Of a DNA stretch of 64,000 nt, positions 33,513-44,511 are shown piece by piece. The stretch is from Ornithodoros turicata. Its lineage: Eukaryota; Arthropoda; Arachnida; Ixodida; Argasidae. Made by a program: the position numbers and the translations under genes. Each line of letters begins with the position of its first letter. Position 1 is the first letter of the stretch. Below the pieces are notes generated by a model. It saw only the letters and a list, made by a program, of their open reading frames with translations. It did not search any database and had not been told where the DNA came from. The DNA lies in NCBI RefSeq assembly GCF_037126465.1, contig NC_088206.1, positions 34,540,573-34,604,572 of the forward strand, in the 5' to 3' direction.

Positions 33513-34099
33513 GATGCTGACGTCCCCAAGACTGTGACAAAATGAATGTCCATCCTACCGAACTGCCACGACGACGCGCCTCGCCACTCGCCAGCCTCGA
33601 CTATTTGAAAGGGCGGTTGGAGAATGTTGATGGCGATGAGGCAGACGTAGTTGCGCTCGGCTCGCGCTTGTTGGGAAATTGATTTCTCGTTATATCCCTC
33701 AACCTCCGTGACCGATCATTATAATGGCGTGGAAAAGGTAAAATATGTTTTTTTTTGTCTTTGTTTACTGAATGCATGTGATTCGTGATGAGTCGTTTAC
33801 AAATATGGATAAAAAGTGTAATGCTATGAGGGTTTAAAATAAATAAATATTATTAGTAATGGCAGCATGAGTGATATAAATACCGCGTCATACAGGCCTT
33901 ACTCTACACGCGAACGGCACAATGGAACGCAAATAAAAAACACAGTGCGAAACAATTGGGTGCACACTGAAGAAGCAACGGGTTTCCATTCGTGATAAAG
34001 GTTGACAATATGTTGAAGGTACAATGTAGAACAAACGCAACTATTTGCTGCGTATAACTACGGTTGATTCTCTCATGAAAAATCAACGTTTTTCTTTAA

Positions 34100-34218
34100 G
34101 TTCACAGGCCACCATTGACAAGGTACAGTTGAAACAGCGTTGGTTCAGTGTTATCATTCTACATTCAACATTGTTCAACATTAGTCAACATTGGACAACG
34201 TAGATTCTACGTTCCACC
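34100..34218. repeat. CAACATT word patch
   Basis: TTCAACATTG, TTCAACATTAG, TCAACATTGG, ACAACGT recur within about 60 bases, then TAGATTCTACGTTCCACC. It abuts the 5' truncation point of the LINE at about 34220. Confidence 0.4.
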
Positions 34219-34226
34219 AACAGTAG

Positions 34227-35000
34227 GTGTTGACTGGGTGGTTCCTTGAGACTGCTGAGTATTTCCCGGAAGTGATAGCGGGTTTCCGACCGGGCCGCTC
34301 AGCGCTGGACTGTGTCGTCACCCTAGTCAGCCAGGTACAACAAGCCAAAGCAGAAGGATTATTGACTGCCGCTGTGTTCCTCGACGTAAGGAAAGCCTAC
34401 GACAGCGTTTACCATTCTGCCATCCTTGACGTTCTTGCTGCGGCTCAAGTTGGCGGCTGCCATCCGCGGTGGATACAAGACTTTTTATCAGACCGCTATC
34501 TCTTCGTGCGCACCACTGTTGATGACACCACCAAGCACCACGTGACCCGTGGGGTCCCGCAGGGCAGTGTCCTTAGCCCCCTCCTCTTTAATCTTATCAT
34601 GACTTCCCTTACCCCGTTGCTCCCTGCTCATACATCCATCACGATATACGCCGACGACATCTGTATTTGGAGTCCTGCAACCCGCCGAGATACGATCCAG
34701 CGCCGACTGCAACGCTCTCTACATGTGATTACCACCTATCTTGCCTCCCGTGGCCTAACAGTCACTCCGGCGGAGACTGATGCAAAGGCGTTCTCGCGCA
34801 AATGCTTCCGCAGGCATCCGCTCTACCTTGACGGCTTCCCTCTGACTTTTACCACGTCGTGCCCATACCTAGGTCTAATACTTGATCGATCGCGACCTAA
34901 CGTGGTTCTGCCATGTGAAGATGGTTACCACAAAGGCGGCTGCCTCAGTTCACGTCCTCAGACGTATCGCTGGTGCGTCCTGGGGCCCGTCCTGCTCTGA
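34227..35000 (+). pseudogene. LINE reverse transcriptase (5'-truncated)
   Basis: Copies the element RNA at the target site. Visible motifs are GFRPGRSALD (residues 19-28), FLDVRKAYDSV with catalytic D53, RGVPQGSVLSPLLFN (108-122) and YADD at 141-144, so all palm motifs are present. PYLGLILDR follows before a frameshift near 34880; the frame then continues at 34882-35142 (MIDRDLTWFCHV, LRRIAGASWG, LVLGTLRYSLPIL). The N-terminal endonuclease is missing. Confidence 0.9.
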
Positions 35001-35382
35001 TCTCCATCGCATCCATCAGGCCCTCGTTTTGGGGACACTGCGCTACAGCCTCCCTATCTTGCATGCCCTCAGCCAACCACAGGAGCGCGATCTACTTAAC
35101 ATCCAGGCCTTCGCATTTGTCTGGGAGTACCACGAGCATTAGAGACTTACTGTACTCTTGCTGAAGCACGGGAGACGCTTGTTCCCTTTCTGCGGGATGC
35201 TGATACCTTCCGCGTATATCGGTACGCGCTAGTACTCGAGTACTCGCTATCTCACCAGTCACACTCACCACTATCTTCGCCATATTGACGACGACTACCC
35301 TGACTCAGCTTTCAGTAAGGCCATCGCCCGCCTGAATGATCATCTTCCTTCCTCATCAACCACTCCCTCTTATGCGCCAGCA

Positions 35383-35808
35383 ATGTATATCTGTGCACGT
35401 CATGATGTCTGCTCCACCAGTCTTCAGCGCAAGCGTGACACTCCCGCACCTGTAGGCCTCCAACTCGCTCTCGATTTTCTGCACTCCACGAATCAGAACC
35501 ATCGCCAGGTATACACGGACGGCTCAGTCACGGCATACAGCTCGGGCGCTGCATTTTATATCCCTAATGGTGACTTTCAGCAAGCCTTTGTCCTCCCTTA
35601 CCCAATTACCTCTCCGGAAGCAGAACTCCTCGGCATCCTGTCAGCTCTACAGCACTTGCTCGGTCTGCCGGCTGCACAGTGGGTTGTTCTGACTGACAGC
35701 AAGGCTTCACTGGATCTGCTGCTCTCTTTTCGCCCCAGCACCATATGCACTCTCGACGCGCTCATATTGCAAGCTCAGCACAACTCGCGGCTACTGCCTG
35801 TGTTCTGA
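35383..35808 (+). pseudogene. LINE RNase H domain
   Basis: A 141-residue frame containing YTDGSVTAYSSGAAF (first catalytic D), SPEAELLGILSALQHL (E) and LTDSKASLDLL (second D). The last catalytic part (near 35815-35870) is out of frame: ISGHVCLLGN-type codons are seen only in another frame, matching the usual IPGH-G--GNE motif. Confidence 0.82.
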
Positions 35809-35926
35809 GACGCTTCACTGGATCTCGGGACACGTATGCCTCTTGGAAACACCCGCGCAGACACAATAGCAAGACACGCGACATCTACCAGAGCTCTCCC
35901 TGCTACCCCTCTGCCCCTAACGACCT

Positions 35927-36337
35927 ATGCCTGCTCCCTGCACATTCGCCGGTGGCGCTGTGTCCGTACCCGGCAGTTCCGAGCGGGCTCTACCTCATAT
36001 CATCATTTCGTACGTCTCATTGACCCCCTGCAGGACTTTACTATTGCCTGAAGCCTGCCTGAATAGAGCTGAAGAATCACTCCTCCACCGCCTTCGAATG
36101 AATGTTGCACGGACAACCTCACTCCTGTATAAAATGCGCCAGACGAACTCCCCCAATTGCGCAACTTGTTGTGTGGAAGCCGACATTGAGCACTGCCTCC
36201 TATCCTGCAACCGGTACCTCTCACAAAGACTCATCCTCCAACGCCACTTGCGACAACTTGTCTACCCTAACGTACCTTGGCCACCCTGCTCGGCCCGGTC
36301 CTGCGCAACCAGGGGGCAGTTACGACTACCCTCTTGA
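35927..36337 (+). pseudogene. LINE C-terminal Cys-His region
   Basis: Reads AEESLLHRLRMNVARTTSLL, then CATC..IEHCLLSCNRYLSQR. The C-x-x-C, H-x4-C pattern is the terminal zinc-knuckle-like region of these LINE proteins. A related version is on the - strand at about 42550-42860. Confidence 0.75.
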
Positions 36338-36379
36338 GCTTAATCCGTGCCACCGGCCTCTCGACCAGCCTCTAAGGCC

Positions 36380-36405
36380 CATTTGTGTGTGTGTGTGTGT
36401 GTTTG
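36380..36405. repeat. GT microsatellite
   Basis: (GT)n within the LINE 3' UTR. Confidence 0.8.
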
Positions 36406-36539
36406 TGTGTGTTTCTTTTCCTTCTTTTTCTTTTTCTCTTTATGGAAGGAATAGCAAATCGGTCTATGCCTGACTAACCTTTCCCCCCTTTTTTTCAATA
36501 AACAGATCCCCCCAATTATGAAATTCATTTACCTCCAGC

Positions 36540-38660
36540 GAGCGTGTTTGCCACGAAACAAAGTCATTCAAAGAGCATAATCCGCGTGAATCTCTCCTTC
36601 TTACTCGGACAGCAACTACGTCACACGTCTCGTATGTGTATCAAAGCTGCATTCCAGTCACTGGAGATGGAAGGAGGTTTCGGACTCCTAGCTAATGACT
36701 GGCCTCGTTGACACAAGCAGCGGCGTGCGGGGAGAACCGGTTGTGGGAACATCGCTGTGACCTCGCGGAGCAATAGAGCCCTGAAAACATAGTGCGCACA
36801 ATGGTGGACGGTGCGCGACGTCAAAATGACGTGTGGCTATTGTCGCCAGGGCATCGCAGGGCGGGGCATGTGCACGAAAGAGCGCAGTGAATATTCGGTC
36901 GGTCTAGAGCCATTATTTACTTTTTTGCGACAAAAATTTTTGCTAAACGTGACTGTAGGAAAGGAATCACACTGTATTTAAAAAAAGTGCACCTTGCATA
37001 CCTATTTATTGCCTTTTTTTTTTTGCATGATGAGATTTCCACCAAAATACATATTACAGAGCAGAATCCTTCCCTTAAGAGTGATCAGAATACAGAAAGA
37101 GAAGTGTCAACTGAGAGAGTAATCAATCAATCAATCATCAATGTTAATGCTGAATAATAAAAAAATACTCACCAGCTGACTCTGTTTCCTGTCCCTTAAG
37201 GAATCGTTGAAGTTCAAAAGTGCCTCTGACGTGTTGAACTGACGTGGTGCCTTAGATGAGGGAAGTGCACATGAACTCATGAACTCATGAACGCTCAATA
37301 ACTTAGCCCTTCTTAGGTATTATTTTATACCCCACTTACAGGTATAAAAACAAAAGGGTACAGCTCTATACTCCTGTTAGGGTCTGCGCGAGTACCATCA
37401 TGGTATTAAATCCCACCTAGGCATAGGAATTTTGAGAGGAGGGAACTAGAAAAATCACCTTTGGAGGGAAGAAAAGTTTTTGACATACACACCATACTAC
37501 AAACACACGCAAACACATATGGTTGTGAAGTAGAAAGCAAAGCTACTCCCCATGTAAAAAAAAAAGAAAAAGAAAGGAAGAAAGAGAATATGGAATTAGA
37601 AACCAAAGAAAAATTTCAAGGAGCAAGTCTTGGTGCTGGAATTCTAATGGAACACATGATGCCATAATTTAAAAGTCAAACATAACTAACAATTGCACAT
37701 TCACATTAGTGTCAAAATTCCATCTGTCAAAATTATTCCTCTGTAAATGCAAATACTAGAACTTCGTGGACATGTGATGGTAGCGCACTTGCTCACGAAC
37801 CAGTGATTAACTCGTTCCTGATGAGTTATTTTGAAAGCATACCTACCTTCTTGAGACATAGGCATAGTGTTCTTGTGTTCCTTCGTACGCATGAACTTCA
37901 GCTGTCGATTAAAACAATTCACAGGTTGGAACTTGTTGGCACAATATGGTGACTTCGACAAGGACACACAAGGAGAAGACGAACAGGTAATGCTTTGAAC
38001 ATTTTTGTTGACTGGTGATAAATCATTGTTAATTCCGATTTCAAGGGACCATTAAAAAAAATCCAAATTATCCGGGTTTCCGAAATAACAAGTTAGCACT
38101 CAAAAATGCAAGAAAAATGAAAGGACATGCTGCACATACGCAGGTTTGTTTTTGGTTTATGAAAGGTTGCTTTTCGTAAGATATCTGTGCGGGGGTGTCA
38201 GGTTTATCAAAGAAAATGTCAGTTATCTTTTTAAAATTCCCACAGAAAGCACGTGCATCAACCAAAGACGACTGGGAGCAGCGTCGGGCCCCTACGCAAA
38301 CATAGCAAAACTACAGTGCCTGCGCAGGCAGCGGCCGATCACTTTAAATTTGTAATCAAGTGGAAGAATTTCCTTGCGTGTGCGACCAAGAGGAAAGGGT
38401 GCTCTGTGAAGAGGAGAGAGGGGAAATGCGGAAGCACAGCGTATGAATGACAAGGTTAGCACACTACGAGACACGATGATGCCCCACAGAAGTGAGGAGA
38501 GTAATGGCCTTTCCCGATGGAATGCGTCGCTCTTTTCCACAGAAGTAGCTGCTGAGCCAATTATGTGTCATGGGCTCCGCATTACGTGATGCACCCCAAT
38601 ACATTTTCTCTAGAGTTGCATAACGTAGCCAAGGAGAGCCTTCTTGATTACCTGTGTCCC
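36540..38660. other. No gene recognised
   Basis: AT-rich with short frames; a direct CATGAACT repeat at 37272-37290. Nothing supports a gene. Confidence 0.35.
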
Positions 38661-38664
38661 AGTG

Positions 38665-38765
38665 ACTGACAGTTACTTAGTTTTAGAGTAGTAATAATTA
38701 TTGTAACTAGTTGTTTTTGAAGTAATTTACTGCAAATAACTACAATTACTAATTACCATATTTTC
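38665..38765. repeat. GTAACT/AGTTAC word patch
   Basis: CAGTTACTTAG, TAATTATTGTAACTAG, AAGTAATTTACTG, ACAATTACTAATTACC: the same word family as at 541, more decayed. Confidence 0.45.
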
Positions 38766-39506
38766 AACACTGTATTTGGACAAAAGTAAAACCAAGGACC
38801 ATTCCGCTTCATTTATCATAAATTGTCTTCAAGTGGTGCCTTCAAGTCTTCCCTCCTTGACCATGCTCCAGTTAGTGCACAGTATGTAGGCTAATATAGG
38901 CTTTTACACTCATACAGTGACATACACAAACGACACGTAACACAAAATGGATTTCATACGTGGAGATGAAGTACAGCGTTGCCTACGTGTTCCTGGAAGC
39001 TTTTCACTTTGACATGCCGTAGCAGCTTCGCCATCTGTGTTGTAGAAGCATTATAAAAAAGTGAGTATAGCGATAGTGTACTCAGGCTCGTGATTTCAAT
39101 AATGTTATTGTTAATGCACTAAGACTATTCACGCTATGGACCTGGAAACAGTTGAGACATCGAACTTCCGATGTTCGATTATGCGTTGCTGTGTCCGTCA
39201 CCTGAAAGGACATTATAGAGTACACATATAGGCTGGGTAATTCCACACTAAGTGATCCAATCGTGTAGTTCTACCATCACAAATTTTGATGAAAAAATGC
39301 ATAGCGGTTCAGTAGCGTATACACTGCATAATATGAGTTAGAAATTTCAAAACGATCCACCGCTGGAGTGCTCTAAAGATGGTGAGAAGCGCGAAAACTA
39401 CGTTGAATTTGTTAGAGTATCAAGACGATTCCACTGTGCTCAGACAGTTCGAATATCGATTGGCACGTCGTGACAGCAGGGGCTGAGGGAACATGTGAAC
39501 TTCAAT

Positions 39507-40068
39507 TACCGTAATTTCACGCGTATAAGCCGCACAGCAGATAAGCCGCAGGACGCGTTTTTTCGGACGTTTTGAAAATTTTCTGGCAGATAAGCCGCAC
39601 CTGCAGATAAGCCGCGGGGCAATACGAGGCGACTGATTTGTGCGACAAAGGAGACCACAGAGAAGTCCATAAACCCTGTGGCCCATACTCCGGGATCGGC
39701 ACAGTGTACAACAGAGGAGATCAGTTCCTGAGTTCTACCAAGATCGGATTGTGCCCTTGTCGGGTGTTTTTCGTGGACAGATGGGTCAGTGATCTTCCAG
39801 AAGACGTGAATCACTGTCACCGCTTTCCTTAAAGCTGCTTGGGGGAATGCACCAGGAAGATCAATCTACTCGAATATGGACCCGTCCCTGTTACGCACTG
39901 TTCGTGCATCGGCAGGGCAGTGCTGTTCCAGAGACACTGTCGGCCCTTTCGTTAAAATCGGCATATGGGAAAATACTAGGAAAAAATAGTCATCAGATAA
40001 GCCGCAGGGCGCCCGTGAGAAAAAAAAATCGCGCATAAGCCGCGGCTAATACGCGTGAAAATACGGTA
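39507..40068. mobile_element. 562-bp MITE with ATAAGCCGC words
   Basis: Ends TACCGTAATTTCACGCG (39507) and, inverted, TACCGTATTTTCACGCG (ending 40068), each followed inward by TATAAGCCGC/TATTAGCCGC. Outer TA at both ends is compatible with a TA target duplication, suggesting a Tc1/mariner/pogo-type non-autonomous element. ATAAGCCGC occurs six times, clustered inside both ends. No transposase frame is inside. Confidence 0.85.
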
Positions 40069-40479
40069 TTATTGAAGCGCATGTGACGCTGCATCTGCTG
40101 TATGGGACCAGTGACCTCGTCAAGCTACGCGCAGTGGCTTTTTGTTGCAGCCACTTACGTAGGCGAAAACGAATATTAAATGAATAAAAAATAAATAAAA
40201 TGTGTATAACACGTGCGTCTGTGCTGTGCGAATTCCGTTTGAGAACATTTCCGACACATTTTTATTTACTTACTTACTTTTTTTCTCGAATTTTAGAGCT
40301 TGGAAGTAGCGGGTGCAGGCAATACACGAGGGCGGGACTTACAGGCATAAATGCAGTACTCCCAGTGCACTAGCCCCCACTCATAAAGTGAGCCAGTAAC
40401 AAGGAAAAAAAAAACTTGCCGTTATTTAAAAAAATGTTGTTATTTACCAGCTTCACCATATGTTGGGAAATCATCTGGT

Positions 40480-40557
40480 ATTGGTGGTAGGCTTAACTGG
40501 ATATCTTCCACCTCACTGTCTGAACCTTCAGGTATGGGCCGGGGCTTCTTTCGTTTT
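40480..40557 (-). CDS. Candidate internal exon, acidic/basic (unknown)
   Basis: The - strand reads PKRKKPRPIPEGSDSEVED, then IQLSLPPIPDDFPTYGEA up to a splice donor GAAGCTG|GTAAAT at the left end. The basic KRKK patch followed by acidic residues looks like a coded, nuclear-protein stretch such as a transposase N-terminus. No start or neighbouring exon was found and the acceptor is unclear. Confidence 0.3.
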
Positions 40558-40724
40558 GGCGCCAAACAGAAACAAGGAAAACCACAATCAGACAAACTAA
40601 AATAACTATGGCCTATGCAGCAAGGTATCGATACATTGGATGAGCTTGTGCAATAGAATCCACAAATCGCAAGACATCAATGACCTCCATGTTCAACTGA
40701 AAATGCTTTCACACTGTGGAAACC

Positions 40725-41015
40725 TAAGTTCCCACAACCTCGGGGCGTCAGCCCGTCCGTTCCGTGCGCGAAGGAACCAGCCGCACAACCAGAAATTCAA
40801 ACCAACATACGGGCTTTATTCGCAAGAGAAAACAGAGCCAACGGTCCAGCCGACAATCAGCCACCAACTCAAGAAAAAGGGAGGCCTCACTTCCCAAGCA
40901 CCTCGCTTATATATCTGACCAATGCCCCACCCCTCTGTTATCTTACGCCGGAAGTGCCGTGTGATGTGCCCTCTGACGGCGCTTCATACGTCAAAACAAT
41001 GGCGTGGCCATAACA
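40725..41015 (-). repeat. Possible solo LTR
   Basis: On the - strand a TATA-like ATATATAAG (40907-40915) is followed about 90 bases later by AATAAA (40815-40820), and the block could run from TGTTATGGCC (about 41011) to a CA end near 40725. That promoter-plus-polyA spacing is LTR-like. I found no second copy or target duplication, so this is tentative. Confidence 0.3.
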
Positions 41016-41019
41016 CCTT

Positions 41020-42165
41020 GCTTGGGTATTTCAACATCCTCAACAAGACGTTGTGGAAGAAACCGTTTTCGTTTCCCACCCTCTGTATTGCAGTCCAAGT
41101 TGGAATTTGACGTGTATTGCATGATATCCAACTTGTCATTGGCTTCTTCATACGTGGCTTCAACAGAAAATATGAAATGTAAGCAGCTAAGAAGCATACA
41201 TTGCATACCCATGTGGATCCTGCTTGTCAAGGTAAAGAAGTAATGCATGCTATATGCAAACAGTAATCACACTCGTGTGAAAAATACACTACAGATTTTT
41301 GCATGAAGGATCACCTCAAAACACAATAAGCACGAATTTTATAGGATAAACGGAAGAAGTTTACGCGCTTAATTTTTGTTAGAGGCCAAAAATAGTAGAT
41401 AACAAACAGGAGTTGCAAACAGGAGTTGTTGCGATACTTTCTGCTCCTATGAGCTTCAAACAGGTTGGCGACGCCATTACAATGAAATGTTGTGCATCTA
41501 CAAAAAATGGAATATCTGGTATGAAAAACAACGCGGGAAACATGCAACATCGGTGTCGTTTTTACAGCCGCACTCAGTTTCTCCGCTCGAGCGAAACATC
41601 CCTCTTTCTCCCTTTTTCCTTGGTTCCAAAGGGGCCGTACAACAAGTTCCCACTTTTGTGGTACTTGTAATCGCCTCCTCTCTGCTTAAAGCAGTTACAC
41701 GCCGGCTTCCATGTCATGGTCTGTGTGTGTATTTTCTTCGTCCTGTCTGCCGCTTCTTAATAAGGTGCCATGATGACGTGCGTATACGTGAGGTTCTTGA
41801 CGACATTCGCGTTCTTGCTCCTGTGGAGAACGTGATAATTTTCTGAGGACAACGATGCCACGGATTTTCAGTCAGAACACGGAATATCTAGTGCACGCTA
41901 TTTTCGGGAAGGATAGAGCCCTTTCGCTATTTAGCGCCATGTCTCGCTATCAAAGGTGAACAGCTTCGGCCGCCGAAAGCGGCCACAGCTTCGGCCGGTG
42001 GAAAGGTATGTCACACTGTACACTTTATAGCCAGTCATCGAAAAGCACCGGCGTGAATTGTTCGCGCCGCTCGTGTAATAACGTGGTGTAGGACATGTGT
42101 TGCTTTTGGTACTCTTGGGAGCTTGAGGTATCTGTATGACGTTATGACGTGTGCTCAGAAATATG
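41020..42165. other. No gene recognised
   Basis: Short frames with no motif. Confidence 0.35.
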
Positions 42166-42171
42166 CTCACA

Positions 42172-42860
42172 TAGGGGGGGGGGGGAGATATGCTTATTAA
42201 GAAAAAAGAAAGGAAAGGTCACCCAGACGGAGGTCGGCTTGTTATTAAAAAAAGGAAAATGGAGGAAGAAAATAAAAGGAAAATAAAAAGAAGAACAGAA
42301 AAGGAGAAGAAAAAGGAGAAAAGGGGAAAGAAAAGAAAAGGGGACGACAAAGAAGAGAAGAAAAGAGAAGGAAGAGATAAAGAAGAAAAGGAAAGGAAAG
42401 GAAATGAAGGACACAAAACTAAAACTGAAAAGTCACACACACGGTCACACAATTACAAGGCGTTGACAAGGTTCGAAGCGTGGAGAAAGTGGAGGAGCGC
42501 AATGGTGACTGCCTACTGGGTCGACTGACGAACGCGACCCAGTAAGGTAGCCAGTGTCATAGTGCCATAACCGAGTTCGGATAGACGATGACAGAGGGCG
42601 TCACGGTGCAGAAGGTGTTGCCGGCAGTGTAGGATGCCGTGGGGAATATCACCCACCACGCCACAGCTAGTGCAGAGGGGAGTGCTAGATTGACCCACTT
42701 GAACTGTTGCAGCGGTGTGCGGGCGACGTCTAGACGAAGACGGTGCAGGAGCGATTCCTCCGTGACGAGTGCAGCGAAGCCGCGGCGGTCAGAAGACGTC
42801 AGTGCATTAATTACAGTACATGACGCAGCGCTGCCTGCCCAGACGAAACAGTAAAGCCTA
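42172..42860 (-). pseudogene. LINE 3' fragment (Cys-His end and 3' UTR)
   Basis: From about 42860 leftward: TEESLLHRLRLDVARTPLQQ, then in the next frame PLCTSCGVVGDIPHGILHCR (C-x-x-C, H-x4-C). A long purine-rich 3' UTR (pyrimidine-rich on this strand) follows, ending CTTAATAAGCATAT and a run of C at 42172-42186. It is the same family as the LINE at 34220-36512. The lysine/glutamate-rich frame on the + strand (42190-42528) is an artefact of this UTR. Confidence 0.75.
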
Positions 42861-43017
42861 TAAAGTTCGCGAAACAGGAATCTGTTAATGTATGTCGTCC
42901 TGTGATGATACAGCAATAAAATGTCATCATTTTTTATGTGTTTACTGACCTTGGTAGACTGCATTTTACTTCGGAAAAGCCCCAATTTCTTAACGTGCCT
43001 GTTTTCTTGCTTCTTAG

Positions 43018-44281
43018 GTGTCATTCCACATGTTTCCAAAGGACCTGGCAACACGTAAATGGTGGATAATTGCAATAAGGAGGGACGAGGGAAAATATTT
43101 CACAATAAGTCAAGCAACTAAGGTGTGCTCTAAGTATTTTATTGAGTCAGACTTTGTACGAAACGTTGCAAGTGTACAAGGGATCTTGTATGAGCACGCT
43201 GTACCGTCAGTCTTCAACTTCTGTCCAGAGAAGAGGAAGCGAAGACAACCACGTCAACACAGAGCGGAAATACCTGGGCCGTAAAAGTCACGGGACACCA
43301 CTTCTTGAACTCAGTCACCAGGAAAATATACCGCAAGTGAACGATGTAAAAGACACAGGAGCACATGAATGTGAATTCTCAGCAAGGGTTAAAGAGCTCG
43401 AAAGTGAGCTACATATATATGAAGAGTCTGCCAGACGCATGACAAATGAAGTTGCAAGGCTTTGCACTTCTTTGAAAGAGAAGACAGATCAGGTGCATAA
43501 ACTGAGATCAGAAATGGAGCTCGCAGTGACCAAAATATCCGAACTCGAACAAGAACGTGTAGTATTTGGAGTGGAAAAGTTCAAGCCCAGTGACAACAAC
43601 ATGCAGTTTTATACTGGCCTCCCGAACTACAGCAAGTTTAAGAAGCTACACGACTACCTAGAGCCAGGGGAGAACGGGGAGAACTTCACCTACTGGGGCG
43701 AAGAAAACCAAACAAGTGCGAGAATATCTCGGAAACTTAGCACTGAGAATCAACTGTTCCTAGTCCTGGCAAAGTTGAAAGTTGGTTTCTTCCACCAGCA
43801 CCTAGGACGTCTTTTCGGCATATCTCAGACAACAGTGTCGAAGATTTTCAACACATGGATTAGCGCCCTCCACATGGAGTTGACACGGCTCCCACTTTAG
43901 TTACCGCGATCCTACATAGATGAGACTATGCCACTAACGTTCAAGGAGAAGTACCCCACAACCCGTGTAATCACTGACGCGACGGAAATCAAATGTGAAG
44001 TTGCAAGTTCATTTGTTACCCAGTCAGGCACCTATTCAATATACAAATCAGCGCACACATTCAAGGGCCTCATTGGAATCTCTCCAAATGGACTTTTGAC
44101 ATTTATCTCTGAACTGTTCATGGGTTCAGTGTCAGACAGGAAATGCGATAGAGATCCAAAGGATAAACACTTTTCACATATTCGACAAGTGCATCCCGAT
44201 ATCACTTCAACCGCTAGAGAACCAGCTATGGACAATATGTGCCGTACTTAGCAACATGCAGTCAGTTCTCATGAAACAGGC
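43018..44281 (+). pseudogene. THAP-DDE transposase
   Basis: Begins at a splice acceptor (TTCTTAG|GTGTCA) with the second half of a THAP domain: VSFHMFPKD, WWIIAIRRD, VCSKYFIESDF, AVPSVFNF. A frameshift at about 43210-43270 leads into a coiled coil (ARVKELESELHIYEESARR; EKTDQVHKLRSEME) and the DDE_Tnp_4-type region: FYTGLPNYSKFKKLHDYL, KLKVGFFHQHLGRLFGIS (helix-turn-helix) and FNTWISALHMEL. A TAG at 43898-43900 interrupts, then VITDATEIKCE (first D) and GSVSDRK (second D). A deletion and frameshift near 44200 remove the third acidic residue; the end ENQLWTICAVLSNMQSV survives in another frame to about 44293. The first THAP exon was not found. Confidence 0.8.
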
Positions 44282-44511
44282 TACGTGTGACTGATGTGTC
44301 TATGCTTCTGGGACAAATGTGATCAAAGAAATATATTGTAAAACGTGTGGGCAACATATTGTAAAGTGTGTGTGTGTGTAGTAAATGGAAAATCACCGTG
44401 CGCTTTGGGCTGTGTATATTTTTCCAGAGCTAACAAGTTACAAGACTAACTAAACTAAGAGGACTAACATTGGGCTCAAAGCATCATCTGTTGAGAATCC
44501 ACATGGAAGCC

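Larger units (their letters stand above)
34220..36512 (+). mobile_element. 5'-truncated non-LTR retrotransposon (RT + RNase H)
   Basis: A LINE of a clade carrying RNase H after reverse transcriptase (I/R1-like group). It starts within the reverse transcriptase and runs through RNase H, a Cys-His C-terminal region and a 3' UTR ending AATAAACAGATCCCCCC near 36510. The coding part is broken into several frames. The same 3' end occurs at 21805 and, inverted, at 42172 and 50013. Confidence 0.88.

Noticed and set aside
42190..42528. 112-codon lysine/glutamate-rich frame on the + strand
   Set aside because: It is the complement of a pyrimidine-rich LINE 3' UTR.
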